64,000 nucleotides of DNA, taken from assembly GCA_913775715.1 (NCBI GenBank), contig CAJYMC010000007.1, positions 186,001 to 250,000 on the forward strand, read 5' to 3'. The position numbers and the translations under genes are program-made. Of the stretch, positions 27,039 through 36,707 are shown one piece after another. Under the pieces are notes generated by a model that made no database searches, was not told where the DNA came from, and saw nothing but the letters and a program-made list of their open reading frames with translations. The DNA is from an uncultured Exiguobacterium sp. Lineage in GTDB: Bacteria; Bacillota; Bacilli; Exiguobacteriales; Exiguobacteriaceae. Position 1 is the stretch's first letter; each line of letters begins with the position of its first letter.

Positions 27039-27553
27039 TGAAGATGAGAGCGTTGATCGTTAGTGATAGCCATGGATTAGAACAAGAACTGCTTACAATA
27101 TTCGAACGTCATCAAGACGTAGATGTGGCATTTCATTGTGGGGACTCCCAATTGACGCGCGACATCGAATCATTATATCCATATCGTGTTGTACGGGGGA
27201 ATTGTGATTACGGACACGATTTTCCGGAAGAAGTCACGTCCGAGATGAGTGGGCATACCGTCCTCTGTGTCCACGGGCATCGTCAGGACGTTAAATACAG
27301 TTTAGATGTCTTGCAACATCATGCGAACGAAAAGCAAGCGGACATCGTCTTGTATGGTCATTCTCATGTCGCGAAGGCGGAATACCGGGATGGCGTCTTA
27401 TTCATCAATCCAGGATCGATTCGGATGCCACGTCATCGCCCAGATAAGACATATGCGATTCTTGAAGTGGATCAAAACCGTTATTCTGTCGATTTTCTTG
27501 ATGTGAATGGTGACCGAGTCAATGCGCTTCACCTCGACGGAACATTTTTGTAA
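27038..27553 (+). CDS. ysnB: Metallophosphoesterase (YfcE/YsnB type)
   Basis: A 171-residue phosphodiesterase with all five metal-binding motifs: SDSHG, HCGDSQ, RGNCDYG, VHGHRQDV and YGHSHVA. The family acts on small phosphodiesters in the cytoplasm; the natural substrate is unclear. Three possible starts lie close together (GTG 27035, ATG 27038, ATG 27044), after AGGAG at 27029-27033. 27038 is chosen, though 27044 has the better spacing and gives the typical N-terminus MRALIVSDSHG. Confidence 0.9.
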   Translation: MKMRALIVSDSHGLEQELLTIFERHQDVDVAFHCGDSQLTRDIESLYPYRVVRGNCDYGHDFPEEVTSEMSGHTVLCVHGHRQDVKYSLDVLQHHANEKQADIVLYGHSHVAKAEYRDGVLFINPGSIRMPRHRPDKTYAILEVDQNRYSVDFLDVNGDRVNALHLDGTFL

Positions 27554-27581
27554 TAAAATAAATGCAATCTTTGTAATGTGA

Positions 27582-27610
27582 TTGACACGAAAGAATTGTT
27601 TTAGTATAGT
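27582..27610 (+). promoter_or_regulatory. tRNA-Arg promoter
   Basis: TTGACA (27582-27587), a 17-base spacer and TATAGT (27605-27610): the strongest promoter I can see in the window, placed about 7 bases before the expected start of the tRNA precursor. Confidence 0.85.
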
Positions 27611-27626
27611 TTATTCGTGTTGACAC

Positions 27627-27700
<74 letters not shown>

Positions 27701-27713
27701 CTATAATTAAAAT

Positions 27714-27749
27714 AGAGACTGCCCTTACGAGGGCGGTCTCTTTTTTTTA
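27714..27749 (+). terminator. Terminator after tRNA-Arg
   Basis: AGAGACTGCCCT (27714-27725) pairs with AGGGCGGTCTCT (one G-U pair), followed by eight T residues. Confidence 0.92.
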
Positions 27750-27802
27750 TTCCGATTTCCGATTATAATTAAGGTATCATGAACTCGAAAGGGATGAATG
27801 CG

Positions 27803-28327
27803 ATGTGGAAGAAAATTGGTGCAGTCCTGTTACTCAGTACGTTTCTTGCGGGATGTAGTGAGATCTCCAGTACAGTCGATGACGCAAAACAACAAGTCAA
27901 CAATGTGAAGAATAGTGTTGATTATGCGGGAGAACTCCAAGGCATTGCGAAAGATACAGCACAAGTCACGTCAGATCTGTCTTCTTCTTTGAATGAGGCT
28001 GCTACGAAAGCACGCGAATCCGCGAATCCGGAGCAAGCACTCGATCAACAAATCGAAAAGTTGAAGGAAAACGGAACGATTGATCAATTCAATCAAGAGC
28101 TGGATCAAATCGATCAACGATTGGCGGGTCTTGAAAACCCACCGCAAGAGTTGCAAAATTTAAGTGCAAAGCTTGAGCAGTTCGTGAATCAATCAGAAGA
28201 TATTACACGACTTCTTGAAACAGACGTCTCTCTCGATACATTAAATCGTCTCGGCATCGAACAGGCAGGGAAATTACAAGATGCGATCACAAACTGGACG
28301 TCTTTGCTCGATCCGTTTACGAAATAA
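27803..28327 (+). CDS. Small lipoprotein, DUF6376-like
   Basis: A 174-residue exported lipoprotein: Met-Trp-Lys-Lys start, hydrophobic core and lipobox LAGC, with the lipidated Cys near residue 17. The mature part is mostly helical and rich in Gln, Glu, Leu and Ser, with probable coiled coils (IEKLKENGTIDQFNQELDQI, LQNLSAKLEQFVNQ). The pattern resembles DUF6376 lipoproteins. The ATG at 27803 fits AAAGGG nine bases upstream and gives a normal signal peptide. Two in-frame ATGs farther upstream are less likely. Function unknown. Confidence 0.72.
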   Translation: MWKKIGAVLLLSTFLAGCSEISSTVDDAKQQVNNVKNSVDYAGELQGIAKDTAQVTSDLSSSLNEAATKARESANPEQALDQQIEKLKENGTIDQFNQELDQIDQRLAGLENPPQELQNLSAKLEQFVNQSEDITRLLETDVSLDTLNRLGIEQAGKLQDAITNWTSLLDPFTK

Positions 28328-28353
28328 GTAGTTGAATGAAGGAGTGCAGGAAT

Positions 28354-29340
28354 ATGGAGACATCTCGCTGGATGGAACACGAACTAGAAGCAGAACGAGC
28401 GCGGGTCCTCCGTTTGCCGGAAGCTGAACAAGAACGGCTGGTCAAGGAATTGGAGACTGACCAATTGACAGGAGAAGATGTGTTATACCGACTCTATGTC
28501 ATCCAGCCGTTTTTAGTACATGACCGTGAACGATACGAAACCGTAGCAGAGCGTTTTCTTGGAGTCGAGGGTGTGGAGCAAGTGCTCGCACTCTTTCTTT
28601 ATGAACTCGGAGAACGGTATCCGATGAAACTCGCTTTGCGCTCGGCGTCACCTTACTTGCCGTATGGACTTGCGCTTCGATTAGATGAGATTAAACAGCG
28701 GATGACGGTGCGCGAACAAAAGACGAAACCGGTTCAAAAAAGAAATGCTGCTCATGGTACTGTAACTTCCGATACGGAGTTGATGCATGTATTACGACAT
28801 GGAAGTTGGGTCGAACAAATGCGCCATTTGACCGGTATGGAATTTGAACGGACACCTGCCCTCACAGAATACATCACACACAAATATCTTCGTGCGCAAG
28901 ATACAGAACATCAAAGCCTACTCGTGATTGATCAGTTAATAGGAAGCATGATTGAGTATCTGTCGTATCCGACGGACATTCATGTGCCACATCTAGATAT
29001 ACACTGGATGATTTCGTCACGTCAGGATTTAGAAGAAGTGCGGTTCACGCATCAGCAGGAACAACAAGCGTTACTTGCATCGATGCATACATTAGAGCGA
29101 ATGGATCCTTTCCGAGCATTGCTCGTCTTGCGTTCGGATCAATTGATTCATCTTGAAGAACGTAAAGCGATCGGATCGGATATGGAAAAGTGGCTTTTGG
29201 CATGTGACGAACTAGCGGGGCTGTCGTTTGAAAAAGAAGAGCCGGAACGTGCCTTAAGTCCGCTGGCGAAGCGATTATATCAAGGGGTACATATCCTCTA
29301 TCCGGAAGTCATCGCATTCGAGCAAATTTACTTCGATTGA
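28354..29340 (+). CDS. Unrecognised soluble helical protein, position of ysoA
   Basis: A 328-residue protein without signal peptide or membrane segment, rich in Leu, Glu and Arg and probably all helical. I do not recognise a family. It sits between the tRNA-Arg block and tig, where B. subtilis has ysoA, a TPR-repeat protein of similar length, and could be its distant counterpart, but no clear TPR signature is visible. The ATG at 28354 follows AAGGAG with good spacing. The frame can be extended six codons to 28336. It follows the lipoprotein gene closely, so the two may be co-transcribed. Confidence 0.65.
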   Translation: METSRWMEHELEAERARVLRLPEAEQERLVKELETDQLTGEDVLYRLYVIQPFLVHDRERYETVAERFLGVEGVEQVLALFLYELGERYPMKLALRSASPYLPYGLALRLDEIKQRMTVREQKTKPVQKRNAAHGTVTSDTELMHVLRHGSWVEQMRHLTGMEFERTPALTEYITHKYLRAQDTEHQSLLVIDQLIGSMIEYLSYPTDIHVPHLDIHWMISSRQDLEEVRFTHQQEQQALLASMHTLERMDPFRALLVLRSDQLIHLEERKAIGSDMEKWLLACDELAGLSFEKEEPERALSPLAKRLYQGVHILYPEVIAFEQIYFD

Positions 29341-29388
29341 GGCATCAGGAAACGATTCGTTCAACAGTGGTAATCGTCAGAACGATTG

Positions 29389-29397
29389 TGCTATAAT
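29389..29397 (+). promoter_or_regulatory. tig promoter, extended -10
   Basis: TG-C-TATAAT forms an extended -10 element with no clear -35 box. An inverted repeat AATCGT-CAGA-ACGATT (29372-29387) ends two bases upstream. Confidence 0.6.
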
Positions 29398-29450
29398 GTG
29401 ACTTGTTGTACACACATGTACGCTAATTGACAATTTTGGAGGGACTCAGC

Positions 29451-30743
29451 ATGACTGCAAAATGGGAAAAACAATCAGGTAGCCTCGGCGTCCTCACGTA
29501 TGAAGCGCCTGCTGAAGCATTTGATAAAGCGGTAGACCAAGCGTTCAAGAAAGTCGTTAAGACTTTGAACACGCCTGGTTTCCGTAAAGGAAAAATGCCA
29601 CGCGCAATGTTCAACAAAATGTACGGTGAAGAAGCACTGTACCAAGATGCACTCGATATCCTTTATAAGGACACAATCGAAGGTGCAGTCGTCGAATCAG
29701 GAATCGAGCCAATCGCGCTTGAGAACATCGACGTTGAAACACTCGAAAAAGGCAAGCCAGTCGAATTCAAAATCACGTTCGTCATCGAGCCAGAAGCTAC
29801 ACTCGGTGAGTACAAAGGTCTTGAGTACACAGCAGTTGAAACGAACGTTACTGACGAAGACGTCGACGCTGAACTCAAAACATTACAAGAACGCGGTGCA
29901 GAACTCGTCGTTAAAGAGGATGGCGTCATCGAGAATGGCGATACAGTCGTATTCGACTTCGCAGGTTTCGATGGGGAAAACCAATTCGACGGCGGAACTG
30001 CTGAGAACTACTCACTCGTCATCGGTTCTGGAAACTTCATTCCTGGATTCGAAGAACAAATGGTCGGTTTAAAAACTGGCGAGCAAAAAGATCTTGAAGT
30101 GACATTCCCAGAGGAATACCACGAAGCATCACTCGCTGGAAAACCAGTTACATTCAAAGTAACGATCCATGAAGTTAAAGCACAAGAGCTCCCTGAATTG
30201 ACAGATGAGTTCGCAAAAGAAATGGATGAAGAAGTTTCTTCACTCGACGAGTTGAAAACAAAAATCCGTACGCGTCTCGAAAACACACGCAAACAAGAAG
30301 CTGATGCTTCAATGCGCGATGAGTTAGTCGAAGCGGCTACAAAAAACGCGACAGTTGATCTTCCAGAAGTCATGGTCGAAAACGAAGTCGAGCGTATGGT
30401 TCAAGAGTTCACACAACGTATTCAATCACAAGGCATCGACCTCAACATGTACTTCCAGTTGACTGGAACGACAGAAGAGGCAATGCGTTCTGAAATGAAA
30501 GAGCAAGCGGAAGAGCGCGTTAAAGCACGTCTCGTCCTCAAGCAAATCGTTGCTGACGAAAAAATCGAAGTAACAGATGAGGAAACTCAAGCTGAACTTC
30601 AATCAATGTCAGAACTCTACAACATCCCTGCAGATCAACTTGAAACGATGCTTGCACCACAAGGTGGTCTTGAAACGCTTAAAGGCGATCTTCAATTCCG
30701 TAAAGCTATCGATGTTCTCGTCGACAACGCAAAAGCAAAATAA
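29451..30743 (+). CDS. tig: Trigger factor
   Basis: A 430-residue ribosome-bound chaperone and peptidyl-prolyl isomerase. The ribosome-binding tail contains NTPGFRKGKMPRAMF, close to the GFRxGxxP signature. The FKBP-type domain runs from about 160 to 245 (GDTVVFDFAGFDGENQFDGG, SGNFIPGFEEQMVGLKTGE). The C-terminal chaperone arms complete the protein. The ATG at 29451 follows TTGGAGGG by eight bases. The length is close to B. subtilis (424). Codons are strongly biased, as expected of a highly expressed gene. Confidence 0.96.
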   Translation: MTAKWEKQSGSLGVLTYEAPAEAFDKAVDQAFKKVVKTLNTPGFRKGKMPRAMFNKMYGEEALYQDALDILYKDTIEGAVVESGIEPIALENIDVETLEKGKPVEFKITFVIEPEATLGEYKGLEYTAVETNVTDEDVDAELKTLQERGAELVVKEDGVIENGDTVVFDFAGFDGENQFDGGTAENYSLVIGSGNFIPGFEEQMVGLKTGEQKDLEVTFPEEYHEASLAGKPVTFKVTIHEVKAQELPELTDEFAKEMDEEVSSLDELKTKIRTRLENTRKQEADASMRDELVEAATKNATVDLPEVMVENEVERMVQEFTQRIQSQGIDLNMYFQLTGTTEEAMRSEMKEQAEERVKARLVLKQIVADEKIEVTDEETQAELQSMSELYNIPADQLETMLAPQGGLETLKGDLQFRKAIDVLVDNAKAK

Positions 30744-30761
30744 GCCATTTCATGGTTTTCG

Positions 30762-30804
30762 ATCGACTTCAAGCCCAATTTCTGGTCTTGGAGTCGATTT
30801 TTTT
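30762..30804 (+). terminator. Terminator after tig
   Basis: A 12-bp stem (30762-30773 with 30787-30798, one G-U pair), extended by an inner CCA/TGG pair, followed by TTTTTTT. Confidence 0.88.
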
Positions 30805-30812
30805 GTACGATA

Positions 30813-30829
30813 GGTCAAACAAGGACAAA
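30813..30829 (+). promoter_or_regulatory. CtsR-like heptad repeat upstream of clpX
   Basis: GGTCAAA-CAA-GGACAAA matches the CtsR operator (direct heptads GGTCAAA with a 3-base spacer) with one mismatch in the second heptad. It lies about 85 bases upstream of the proposed clpX start point, farther than usual for a repressor site. Confidence 0.45.
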
Positions 30830-30875
30830 CGATCCTTGGTTCAGAACATCAAACTGTAAATCGTTCGTCCAGGAT

Positions 30876-30905
30876 TTGAAAGACTTTCCTTGTTCATGCT
30901 ACAAT
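30876..30905 (+). promoter_or_regulatory. clpX promoter
   Basis: TTGAAA (30876-30881), an 18-base spacer and TACAAT (30900-30905), giving a start near 30912 and a leader of about 66 bases. Confidence 0.6.
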
Positions 30906-30977
30906 CATAAATAGTAAAACGTGAGACGAGATGCTACAGGCATCCATACAATTTCCACGTTAAAGGGGTGGACCTTT

Positions 30978-32243
30978 ATGTTTAAATTTAACGAAGAAAA
31001 AGGTCAGCTAAAATGTTCTTTCTGTGGAAAGACACAAGAACAAGTACGCAAACTTGTTGCTGGACCTGGCGTTTACATTTGCGACGAGTGTATCGAACTC
31101 TGCAATGAAATTGTAGAGGAAGAACTCGGTACTGAAGAAGAAGTCGAGCTGAAGAATGTTCCGAAACCGCATGAAATTCGTACGACACTTGACGATTATG
31201 TTATCGGTCAAGAGAAAGCGAAGAAATCGCTGTCTGTAGCGATGTACAATCACTACAAACGAATCAATGCTGGTGGTCGCGCAGATGATGTCGAGCTCTC
31301 AAAATCGAACATCGTCATGATTGGACCAACAGGTAGCGGTAAGACACTTCTTGCCCAAACGATGGCACGTATCTTGAACGTACCGTTTGCGATTGCAGAT
31401 GCAACAAGTTTGACGGAAGCCGGTTATGTCGGTGAAGACGTCGAGAACATCCTGTTGAAACTCATCCAAGCGGCGGATTACGATGTTGAGAAGGCTGAAA
31501 AAGGCATCATCTACATTGATGAAATCGATAAGATCGCTCGTAAATCAGAAAACCCGTCGATTACACGTGACGTATCTGGTGAGGGTGTCCAACAAGCCTT
31601 GCTGAAGATTTTGGAAGGAACAGTTGCGAGTGTACCGCCACAAGGTGGACGGAAACACCCACATCAAGAATTCATCCAAATCGATACGACGAACATCTTG
31701 TTCATCGTTGGTGGCGCATTCGATGGTATCGATCAGTCGATCAAACGTCGTCTTGGTAAAAAAGTCATCGGATTCGGAAACGATTCAGAGAACCGTAACC
31801 TTACACAAAAAGAAATTCTAGCAGCTGCATTACCAGAAGATCTTCAAAAGTTCGGTTTAATTCCAGAGTTCATCGGTCGTTTGCCGGTCATGGCGACGCT
31901 CGAGCCACTTGATGAAGAGGCACTCGTTCAAATCTTGACGAAACCGAAAAACGCCCTTGTGAAACAATATAAGAAAATGCTTCAACTTGATGATGTCGAA
32001 CTCGACTTCACGGAAGATGCACTTCTTGAGATTGCAAAACTTGCAATCGAACGTAAAACAGGTGCGCGTGGTCTTCGTTCAATCATCGAAGAAACTATGC
32101 TTGATATCATGTTCGAAATCCCATCGCGTGAAGACATCGCGAAAGTCATCATTACAGCAGAAACGTTGACTGGTAAACGCGGTCCAACGCTTGAGTTGAA
32201 AGATGGTACAATTGAACATGGGAAAGAAAAAGAAACGGCGTAA
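30978..32243 (+). CDS. clpX: ATP-dependent Clp protease ATP-binding subunit ClpX
   Basis: A 421-residue AAA+ unfoldase that feeds ClpP. The N-terminal zinc-binding domain has [11 protein letters not shown] and CDECIELC. Walker A is GPTGSGKT near residue 120, Walker B is [10 protein letters not shown], the ClpP-binding loop IGF is in KVIGFGND, and sensor-2 lies in [11 protein letters not shown]. The ATG at 30978 follows AAAGGGGTGG. The frame extends to 30921, but that part lies in the leader. Upstream lie a promoter and a CtsR-like site. Confidence 0.97.
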   Translation: MFKFNEEKGQLKCSFCGKTQEQVRKLVAGPGVYICDECIELCNEIVEEELGTEEEVELKNVPKPHEIRTTLDDYVIGQEKAKKSLSVAMYNHYKRINAGGRADDVELSKSNIVMIGPTGSGKTLLAQTMARILNVPFAIADATSLTEAGYVGEDVENILLKLIQAADYDVEKAEKGIIYIDEIDKIARKSENPSITRDVSGEGVQQALLKILEGTVASVPPQGGRKHPHQEFIQIDTTNILFIVGGAFDGIDQSIKRRLGKKVIGFGNDSENRNLTQKEILAAALPEDLQKFGLIPEFIGRLPVMATLEPLDEEALVQILTKPKNALVKQYKKMLQLDDVELDFTEDALLEIAKLAIERKTGARGLRSIIEETMLDIMFEIPSREDIAKVIITAETLTGKRGPTLELKDGTIEHGKEKETA

Positions 32244-32257
32244 CACCGTGACAAATC

Positions 32258-32295
32258 GGCTCGGAGGCTACTTGTACGCCTTTCCGAGTCTTTTT
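32258..32295 (+). terminator. Terminator after clpX
   Basis: GGCTCGGA (32258-32265) pairs with TCCGAGTC (32283-32290), with an inner GGC/GCC, followed by TTTTT. lon begins 18 bases later, so read-through is possible. Confidence 0.8.
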
Positions 32296-32312
32296 GTTTA
32301 GGAGGAATTCGA

Positions 32313-34622
32313 ATGAAGAAAAAACAATATCCACTTTTACCGTTACGCGGTGTCGTCGCGTATCCGTTGATCGGATTGACGATTGATGTCGGGCGTCCGG
32401 TATCCTTGAAAGCCTTACTTGCATCAAAGGAACACGAAATCGATCTCGTCGTCGTCACGCAACGTGATCCAGAAGCAGAGCCGTCTGTCGACGGACTGCA
32501 TCAGGTTGGGACACTCGTTCAAATCGCGAAGATGAGTGAGCTCGGGAATGATACGGTCCGTGTCCGCGTCATCGGGAAGGAACGCGTCCGGATTGAAAAC
32601 GTCGAGGAGACGGACGAGGGTTATCAAGCCGTCATTGAACCAATCGAGAAGATGGACATCAAAGGAGCGAAACAAGAAGCGCTCGTTCGTCTCATCAAAG
32701 AACAGTTCGGGCAACTCGTCTCTCGGATCAAAGGAATCGGAACGGATGAACGTCGCCGGTTCGAGACATACGAACGCCTCGATTCTTTGACGGACTATAT
32801 CACGTCGAAGCTACCAATCGATATCTCGAAGAAGCAAGAGTTCCTCGAACAACAGGATCCGGTCGAACGAGGATTGATGTTGCTTGACGTCATGAAACAC
32901 GAATATGAAGTCGTCGAACTCGAACGTGAGATGCGTGAACGGACGAAGAAGACGATTGAACAATCGCAACGCGAATATTACTTGCGGGAACAATTGAAGA
33001 CGATTCAACAAGAACTCGGTGGCGAATCAGCTTCTGCTGAAAGCGATGCGACGAAATACCGGGAGCAGCTTGCGATGCTTGATTTACCAGAAACGACGGT
33101 TGCGAACGTCGAGAAGGAAATCAGTCGTTTAGCGGTCGTACCGGCGACGAGTCCCGAACATGGGGTCATTCGTAACTATCTTGAATGGTTCTTCTCATTG
33201 CCGTGGAATGAAGCAACCGATGATTTCTTGAACGTCTCAGCTGCTTCGGAACAGCTTGAAAAGGACCATTACGGTCTAGAGAAGGTCAAAGAACGGATCC
33301 TTGAGTATCTTGCCGTTCGTCAATTGACGGACTCGTTACGTGGACCGATTCTCTGTCTTTCTGGTCCTCCAGGAGTTGGGAAAACGTCGCTTGCCCGTTC
33401 GATTGCCACAGCACTTGAGCGGAAGTTCGTTCGTGTCTCACTTGGTGGCGTGCGCGACGAAGCGGAGATTCGTGGACATCGCCGGACATATATCGGTGCG
33501 ATGCCAGGACGGATCATCCGCGGTTTAAAACAAGCAGGAACGAACAATCCAGTCTTCCTGCTCGATGAGATCGATAAGATGTCAAATGACTTCCGTGGTG
33601 ACCCGTCATCCGCGATGCTCGAAGTTCTTGATCCAGAACAAAACAACAGCTTTTCTGATCACTATATCGAAGAGCCGTTCGATTTATCGAATGTCCTGTT
33701 CATTGCGACAGCGAACGATGTCTCAAACATCCCCGGACCGTTGCTTGACCGGATGGAACTGATTCAAATCGGTGGCTATACGGAACAAGAGAAGACGGAA
33801 ATTGCCGTTCGTCATCTCTTATCGAAGCAGCTAGCTGAACATGGTCTGAAAAAGAGTCAATTGACAGTCAAAGCAGACGCGCTAGAAGAAGTCGTCCGTC
33901 GTTATACACGAGAAGCCGGTGTCCGGAATCTTGAACGTGTCCTCGGTTCACTTTGCCGGAAAGCAGCGAAACAAATCGCGATGGGTGAGAAGAAACGGGT
34001 GACGGTGACGAAACGTAATCTGGACGATTTCCTAGGCAAACCGATTTACCGCTATGGTCAAGGCGAGCTCGAAGATATGATTGGCGCGGTGACTGGTTTA
34101 GCGTATACTGCTTTTGGGGGCGATACGTTGACGATCGAAGTCAGCCTTGCTCCGGGTAAAGGGAAATTGCAGTTAACCGGGAAACTCGGTGATGTCATGC
34201 AAGAGTCGGCTCAGACCGCGTATAGCTTCGTCCGAGCGAATGCGACGTCCCTTGGCATCGAACCGAACTTCTACGAAACGCAAGACATCCACATCCACGT
34301 TCCTGAAGGTGCCGTACCAAAAGACGGACCATCTGCTGGGATCACACTCGCGACAGCATTGATTTCCGCTTTAACCAAACGTCCGGTTCGCCGAGACGTA
34401 GGAATGACGGGAGAAATCACGTTGCGTGGACGTGTCTTACCAATCGGTGGACTAAAGGAGAAGTCACTCGCAGCACACCGTGCGGGCTTGACGACCGTTC
34501 TGCTGCCGCAAGACAATACGCGGGATATCGATGATATTCCGGAAAGCGTCCGCGCAGGAATGGAATTCATTCCGGTCGCGACGATGGAGCAAGTGCTCGA
34601 ACATGCATTAAAAGGAGAGTAA
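32313..34622 (+). CDS. lon: ATP-dependent protease Lon
   Basis: A 769-residue AAA+ serine protease of the LonA type. The N-terminal substrate domain spans about 1-200, followed by a coiled coil ([20 protein letters not shown]). Walker A is [12 protein letters not shown] near 353, Walker B is [10 protein letters not shown], and the protease domain has [10 protein letters not shown] with the catalytic Ser and a Lys about 43 residues later ([14 protein letters not shown]). AGGAGG precedes the ATG. B. subtilis has lonB-lonA here; only this one copy is present. Confidence 0.97.
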   Translation: MKKKQYPLLPLRGVVAYPLIGLTIDVGRPVSLKALLASKEHEIDLVVVTQRDPEAEPSVDGLHQVGTLVQIAKMSELGNDTVRVRVIGKERVRIENVEETDEGYQAVIEPIEKMDIKGAKQEALVRLIKEQFGQLVSRIKGIGTDERRRFETYERLDSLTDYITSKLPIDISKKQEFLEQQDPVERGLMLLDVMKHEYEVVELEREMRERTKKTIEQSQREYYLREQLKTIQQELGGESASAESDATKYREQLAMLDLPETTVANVEKEISRLAVVPATSPEHGVIRNYLEWFFSLPWNEATDDFLNVSAASEQLEKDHYGLEKVKERILEYLAVRQLTDSLRGPILCLSGPPGVGKTSLARSIATALERKFVRVSLGGVRDEAEIRGHRRTYIGAMPGRIIRGLKQAGTNNPVFLLDEIDKMSNDFRGDPSSAMLEVLDPEQNNSFSDHYIEEPFDLSNVLFIATANDVSNIPGPLLDRMELIQIGGYTEQEKTEIAVRHLLSKQLAEHGLKKSQLTVKADALEEVVRRYTREAGVRNLERVLGSLCRKAAKQIAMGEKKRVTVTKRNLDDFLGKPIYRYGQGELEDMIGAVTGLAYTAFGGDTLTIEVSLAPGKGKLQLTGKLGDVMQESAQTAYSFVRANATSLGIEPNFYETQDIHIHVPEGAVPKDGPSAGITLATALISALTKRPVRRDVGMTGEITLRGRVLPIGGLKEKSLAAHRAGLTTVLLPQDNTRDIDDIPESVRAGMEFIPVATMEQVLEHALKGE

Positions 34623-34623
34623 C

Positions 34624-35205
34624 ATGAAAATTTATAAAGCTGATTTTATTACGAGTGGCGTCAATCCGGAACATTATCCGGAGCCATTGTTGCCAGAAGT
34701 GGCACTCGCAGGACGATCGAACGTCGGAAAGTCCTCTTTCATCAATAAGCTGGTCCAGCGAAAAGCACTCGCGCGGACATCTTCGAAACCAGGTAAAACG
34801 CAAACCTTGAACTTCTTCAACATCAATGATGAAGTCATGTTCGTCGATGTACCGGGTTACGGATATGCGAAAGTCTCGAAGACGGAGCGTGAAGCGTGGG
34901 GCAAGATGATGGAGAAGTACTTTACACAACGGGAAATCCTCAAAGGTGTCGTACAGCTCGTCGACATCCGACACGACCCGTCTGCGGACGATGTGACGAT
35001 GTACGATTTCTTGAAGTATTACGATCTACCGGTCATCGTCGTCGCGACAAAACTCGATAAAATCAAGAAGAGTCAACGTGATAAACATATCGCGGCAATT
35101 AAACGTAAATTGCAATTTGATGGTCAAGATACATTGATTCCTTTCTCGTCCGAGACTGGAGAGGGCGTCGATGCAGCGTGGGAAGCCATTTATCGCTTAT
35201 TGTAA
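34624..35205 (+). CDS. engB: Ribosome biogenesis GTPase EngB (YsxC/YihA)
   Basis: A 193-residue essential GTPase for assembly of the 50S subunit. G1 is [11 protein letters not shown]2 is the Thr in PGKTQTLN, G3 is DVPGYG, G4 is TKLDK and G5 is SSETGEG. It starts one base after the lon stop, with its AAAGGAGAG site inside the end of lon, so the two are co-translated, as in B. subtilis (lonA-ysxC). Confidence 0.96.
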   Translation: MKIYKADFITSGVNPEHYPEPLLPEVALAGRSNVGKSSFINKLVQRKALARTSSKPGKTQTLNFFNINDEVMFVDVPGYGYAKVSKTEREAWGKMMEKYFTQREILKGVVQLVDIRHDPSADDVTMYDFLKYYDLPVIVVATKLDKIKKSQRDKHIAAIKRKLQFDGQDTLIPFSSETGEGVDAAWEAIYRLL

Positions 35206-35210
35206 AGATT

Positions 35211-35249
35211 AAAGCCTACGAAATCTGCAGGATTTCGTAGGCTTTTTTA
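35211..35249 (+). terminator. Terminator after engB
   Basis: A 15-bp perfect stem (35211-35225 with 35231-35245), loop TGCAG, and a T run. Confidence 0.93.
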
Positions 35250-35351
35250 CTTTCTATACATAAAAAGTGTTTTGTGAAAAATCTATTATTTCGTAATATA
35301 GTGTGTAAGAATAGCTATAATGACTATGTAATAAATGGGAGTGTGAATGGT

Positions 35352-36494
35352 TTGGATTTGCTTCGAAATAAATGGTTTAAGGCATTAATCTGGGTATTAG
35401 TGATTTTTCTCGTTATCTGGGTCGGTACAAAGATCTCATTTTTATTCCAGCCGATTAAAGTCATGCTGGCATTGATCTTCCCACCGCTAATCATTGCGGG
35501 GATTTTCTATTATTTCACGCTCGGTATCGTAGATGCATTGCAAAAACGCGTCAAGAAACGTGGTCTTGCAGTGTTGATCGTCTTGCTTGGTTTCATCACG
35601 ATTCTGACGATCGCCGTCGCTTCAATCGGACCGATCTTAGTCGAACAGGTGACGGATTTTGCGACGAGCATTCCGACGCTCGTCATCGAATTACGTGATC
35701 AGACACTAAATTTACGCGATCAATTGATGGACAATCGTTTCATCTCGACTTGGGTACATGAGAATACAGATTTATTTGATAAATGGACGAATGAGGCGAC
35801 ATCGTATGTCGGTACGGTATTCAAGTCCGTCTCGACGTCCGTTGGAACGATTTTCGGTGTCATCTCTTCGACGGTCTTAATCATCGTCTTAGTACCGTTC
35901 ATCTTAGTGTACATGTTGCTTGACGGCTATAAATTCCCTGATTCCGTCGTGAAATTATTACCGCGTAGCTACGAAACGGAAACGCGTAAAATTTTGCACG
36001 ATATGCATGTGACAGTGAAGCATTACGTCAACGGACAGGTCATCGTCTCAATCTGCGTCGGTGTGATGTCGTTGATCGGTTTCTTCATCGCTGACATTCA
36101 ATATGCGTTATTACTTGCCTTATTCTGTACGGTCACGAACATCATTCCGTATCTTGGACCATACATCGGTGCTGTTCCGGCGGTCATCGTCGGATTCATC
36201 GATGATCCGATCAAAGCCGTCTATGCGATCATTACGATCGTCGTCGCGCAGCAAATCGAATCGAACTTGATTTCCCCCTACGTCCAAGGGAAAACACTCA
36301 AGGTTCATCCACTGACGATCATCATCGTCTTGCTCGTTGCTGGAAAAATCGGTGGCATCATCGGTGTCATCTTAGCGGTTCCGACCTATGCGGTCTCAAA
36401 GGTCGTCATTCAGAACATCGCTCGGATCTATCGTTTACGTCAGCAACGCCTCGACGTACCGGACGTGACGGTATCACCTGAATCCTTGAAGTAA
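35352..36494 (+). CDS. AI-2E family permease
   Basis: A 380-residue membrane protein with about eight spans in the AI-2E/PerM layout: two N-terminal spans, an amphipathic stretch (ATSIPTLVIELRDQTLNLRD), then a cluster of C-terminal spans with NIIPYLGPYIGAVPAVIVG and EGN-type motif QQIESNLISPYVQGKTLKVH. Family members are linked to autoinducer export, Na+/H+ exchange or Li+ export, so the function is open. The TTG at 35352 is chosen because GGGAGTG lies 8-10 bases before it. Nearby GTG 35343 and the frame to 35274 are less likely. Single-gene transcript. Confidence 0.82.
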   Translation: MDLLRNKWFKALIWVLVIFLVIWVGTKISFLFQPIKVMLALIFPPLIIAGIFYYFTLGIVDALQKRVKKRGLAVLIVLLGFITILTIAVASIGPILVEQVTDFATSIPTLVIELRDQTLNLRDQLMDNRFISTWVHENTDLFDKWTNEATSYVGTVFKSVSTSVGTIFGVISSTVLIIVLVPFILVYMLLDGYKFPDSVVKLLPRSYETETRKILHDMHVTVKHYVNGQVIVSICVGVMSLIGFFIADIQYALLLALFCTVTNIIPYLGPYIGAVPAVIVGFIDDPIKAVYAIITIVVAQQIESNLISPYVQGKTLKVHPLTIIIVLLVAGKIGGIIGVILAVPTYAVSKVVIQNIARIYRLRQQRLDVPDVTVSPESLK

Positions 36495-36498
36495 GTGT

Positions 36499-36530
36499 AA
36501 CCCTCTGCTCTTTTTAGAAGCAGAGGGTTT
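36499..36530 (+). terminator. Hairpin after the AI-2E gene
   Basis: AACCCTCTGCT (36499-36509) pairs perfectly with AGCAGAGGGTT (36519-36529). The following T tract is weak. Confidence 0.75.
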
Positions 36531-36707
36531 GTGATTTTCATGAGAGAGGGATAAGGTAGAAGAAGAGAAAAAATGAAGAAGATTTCACAACTTCGACTCA
36601 TTTTAGTTTATAAATTGATTGGAATCTTTTTTATAATGGTTATAATGTAGGATAGAGAACGAAAAGATAGATCGGAACGAAATCTTTGGACGTAAGGGGT
36701 AGAGCGC

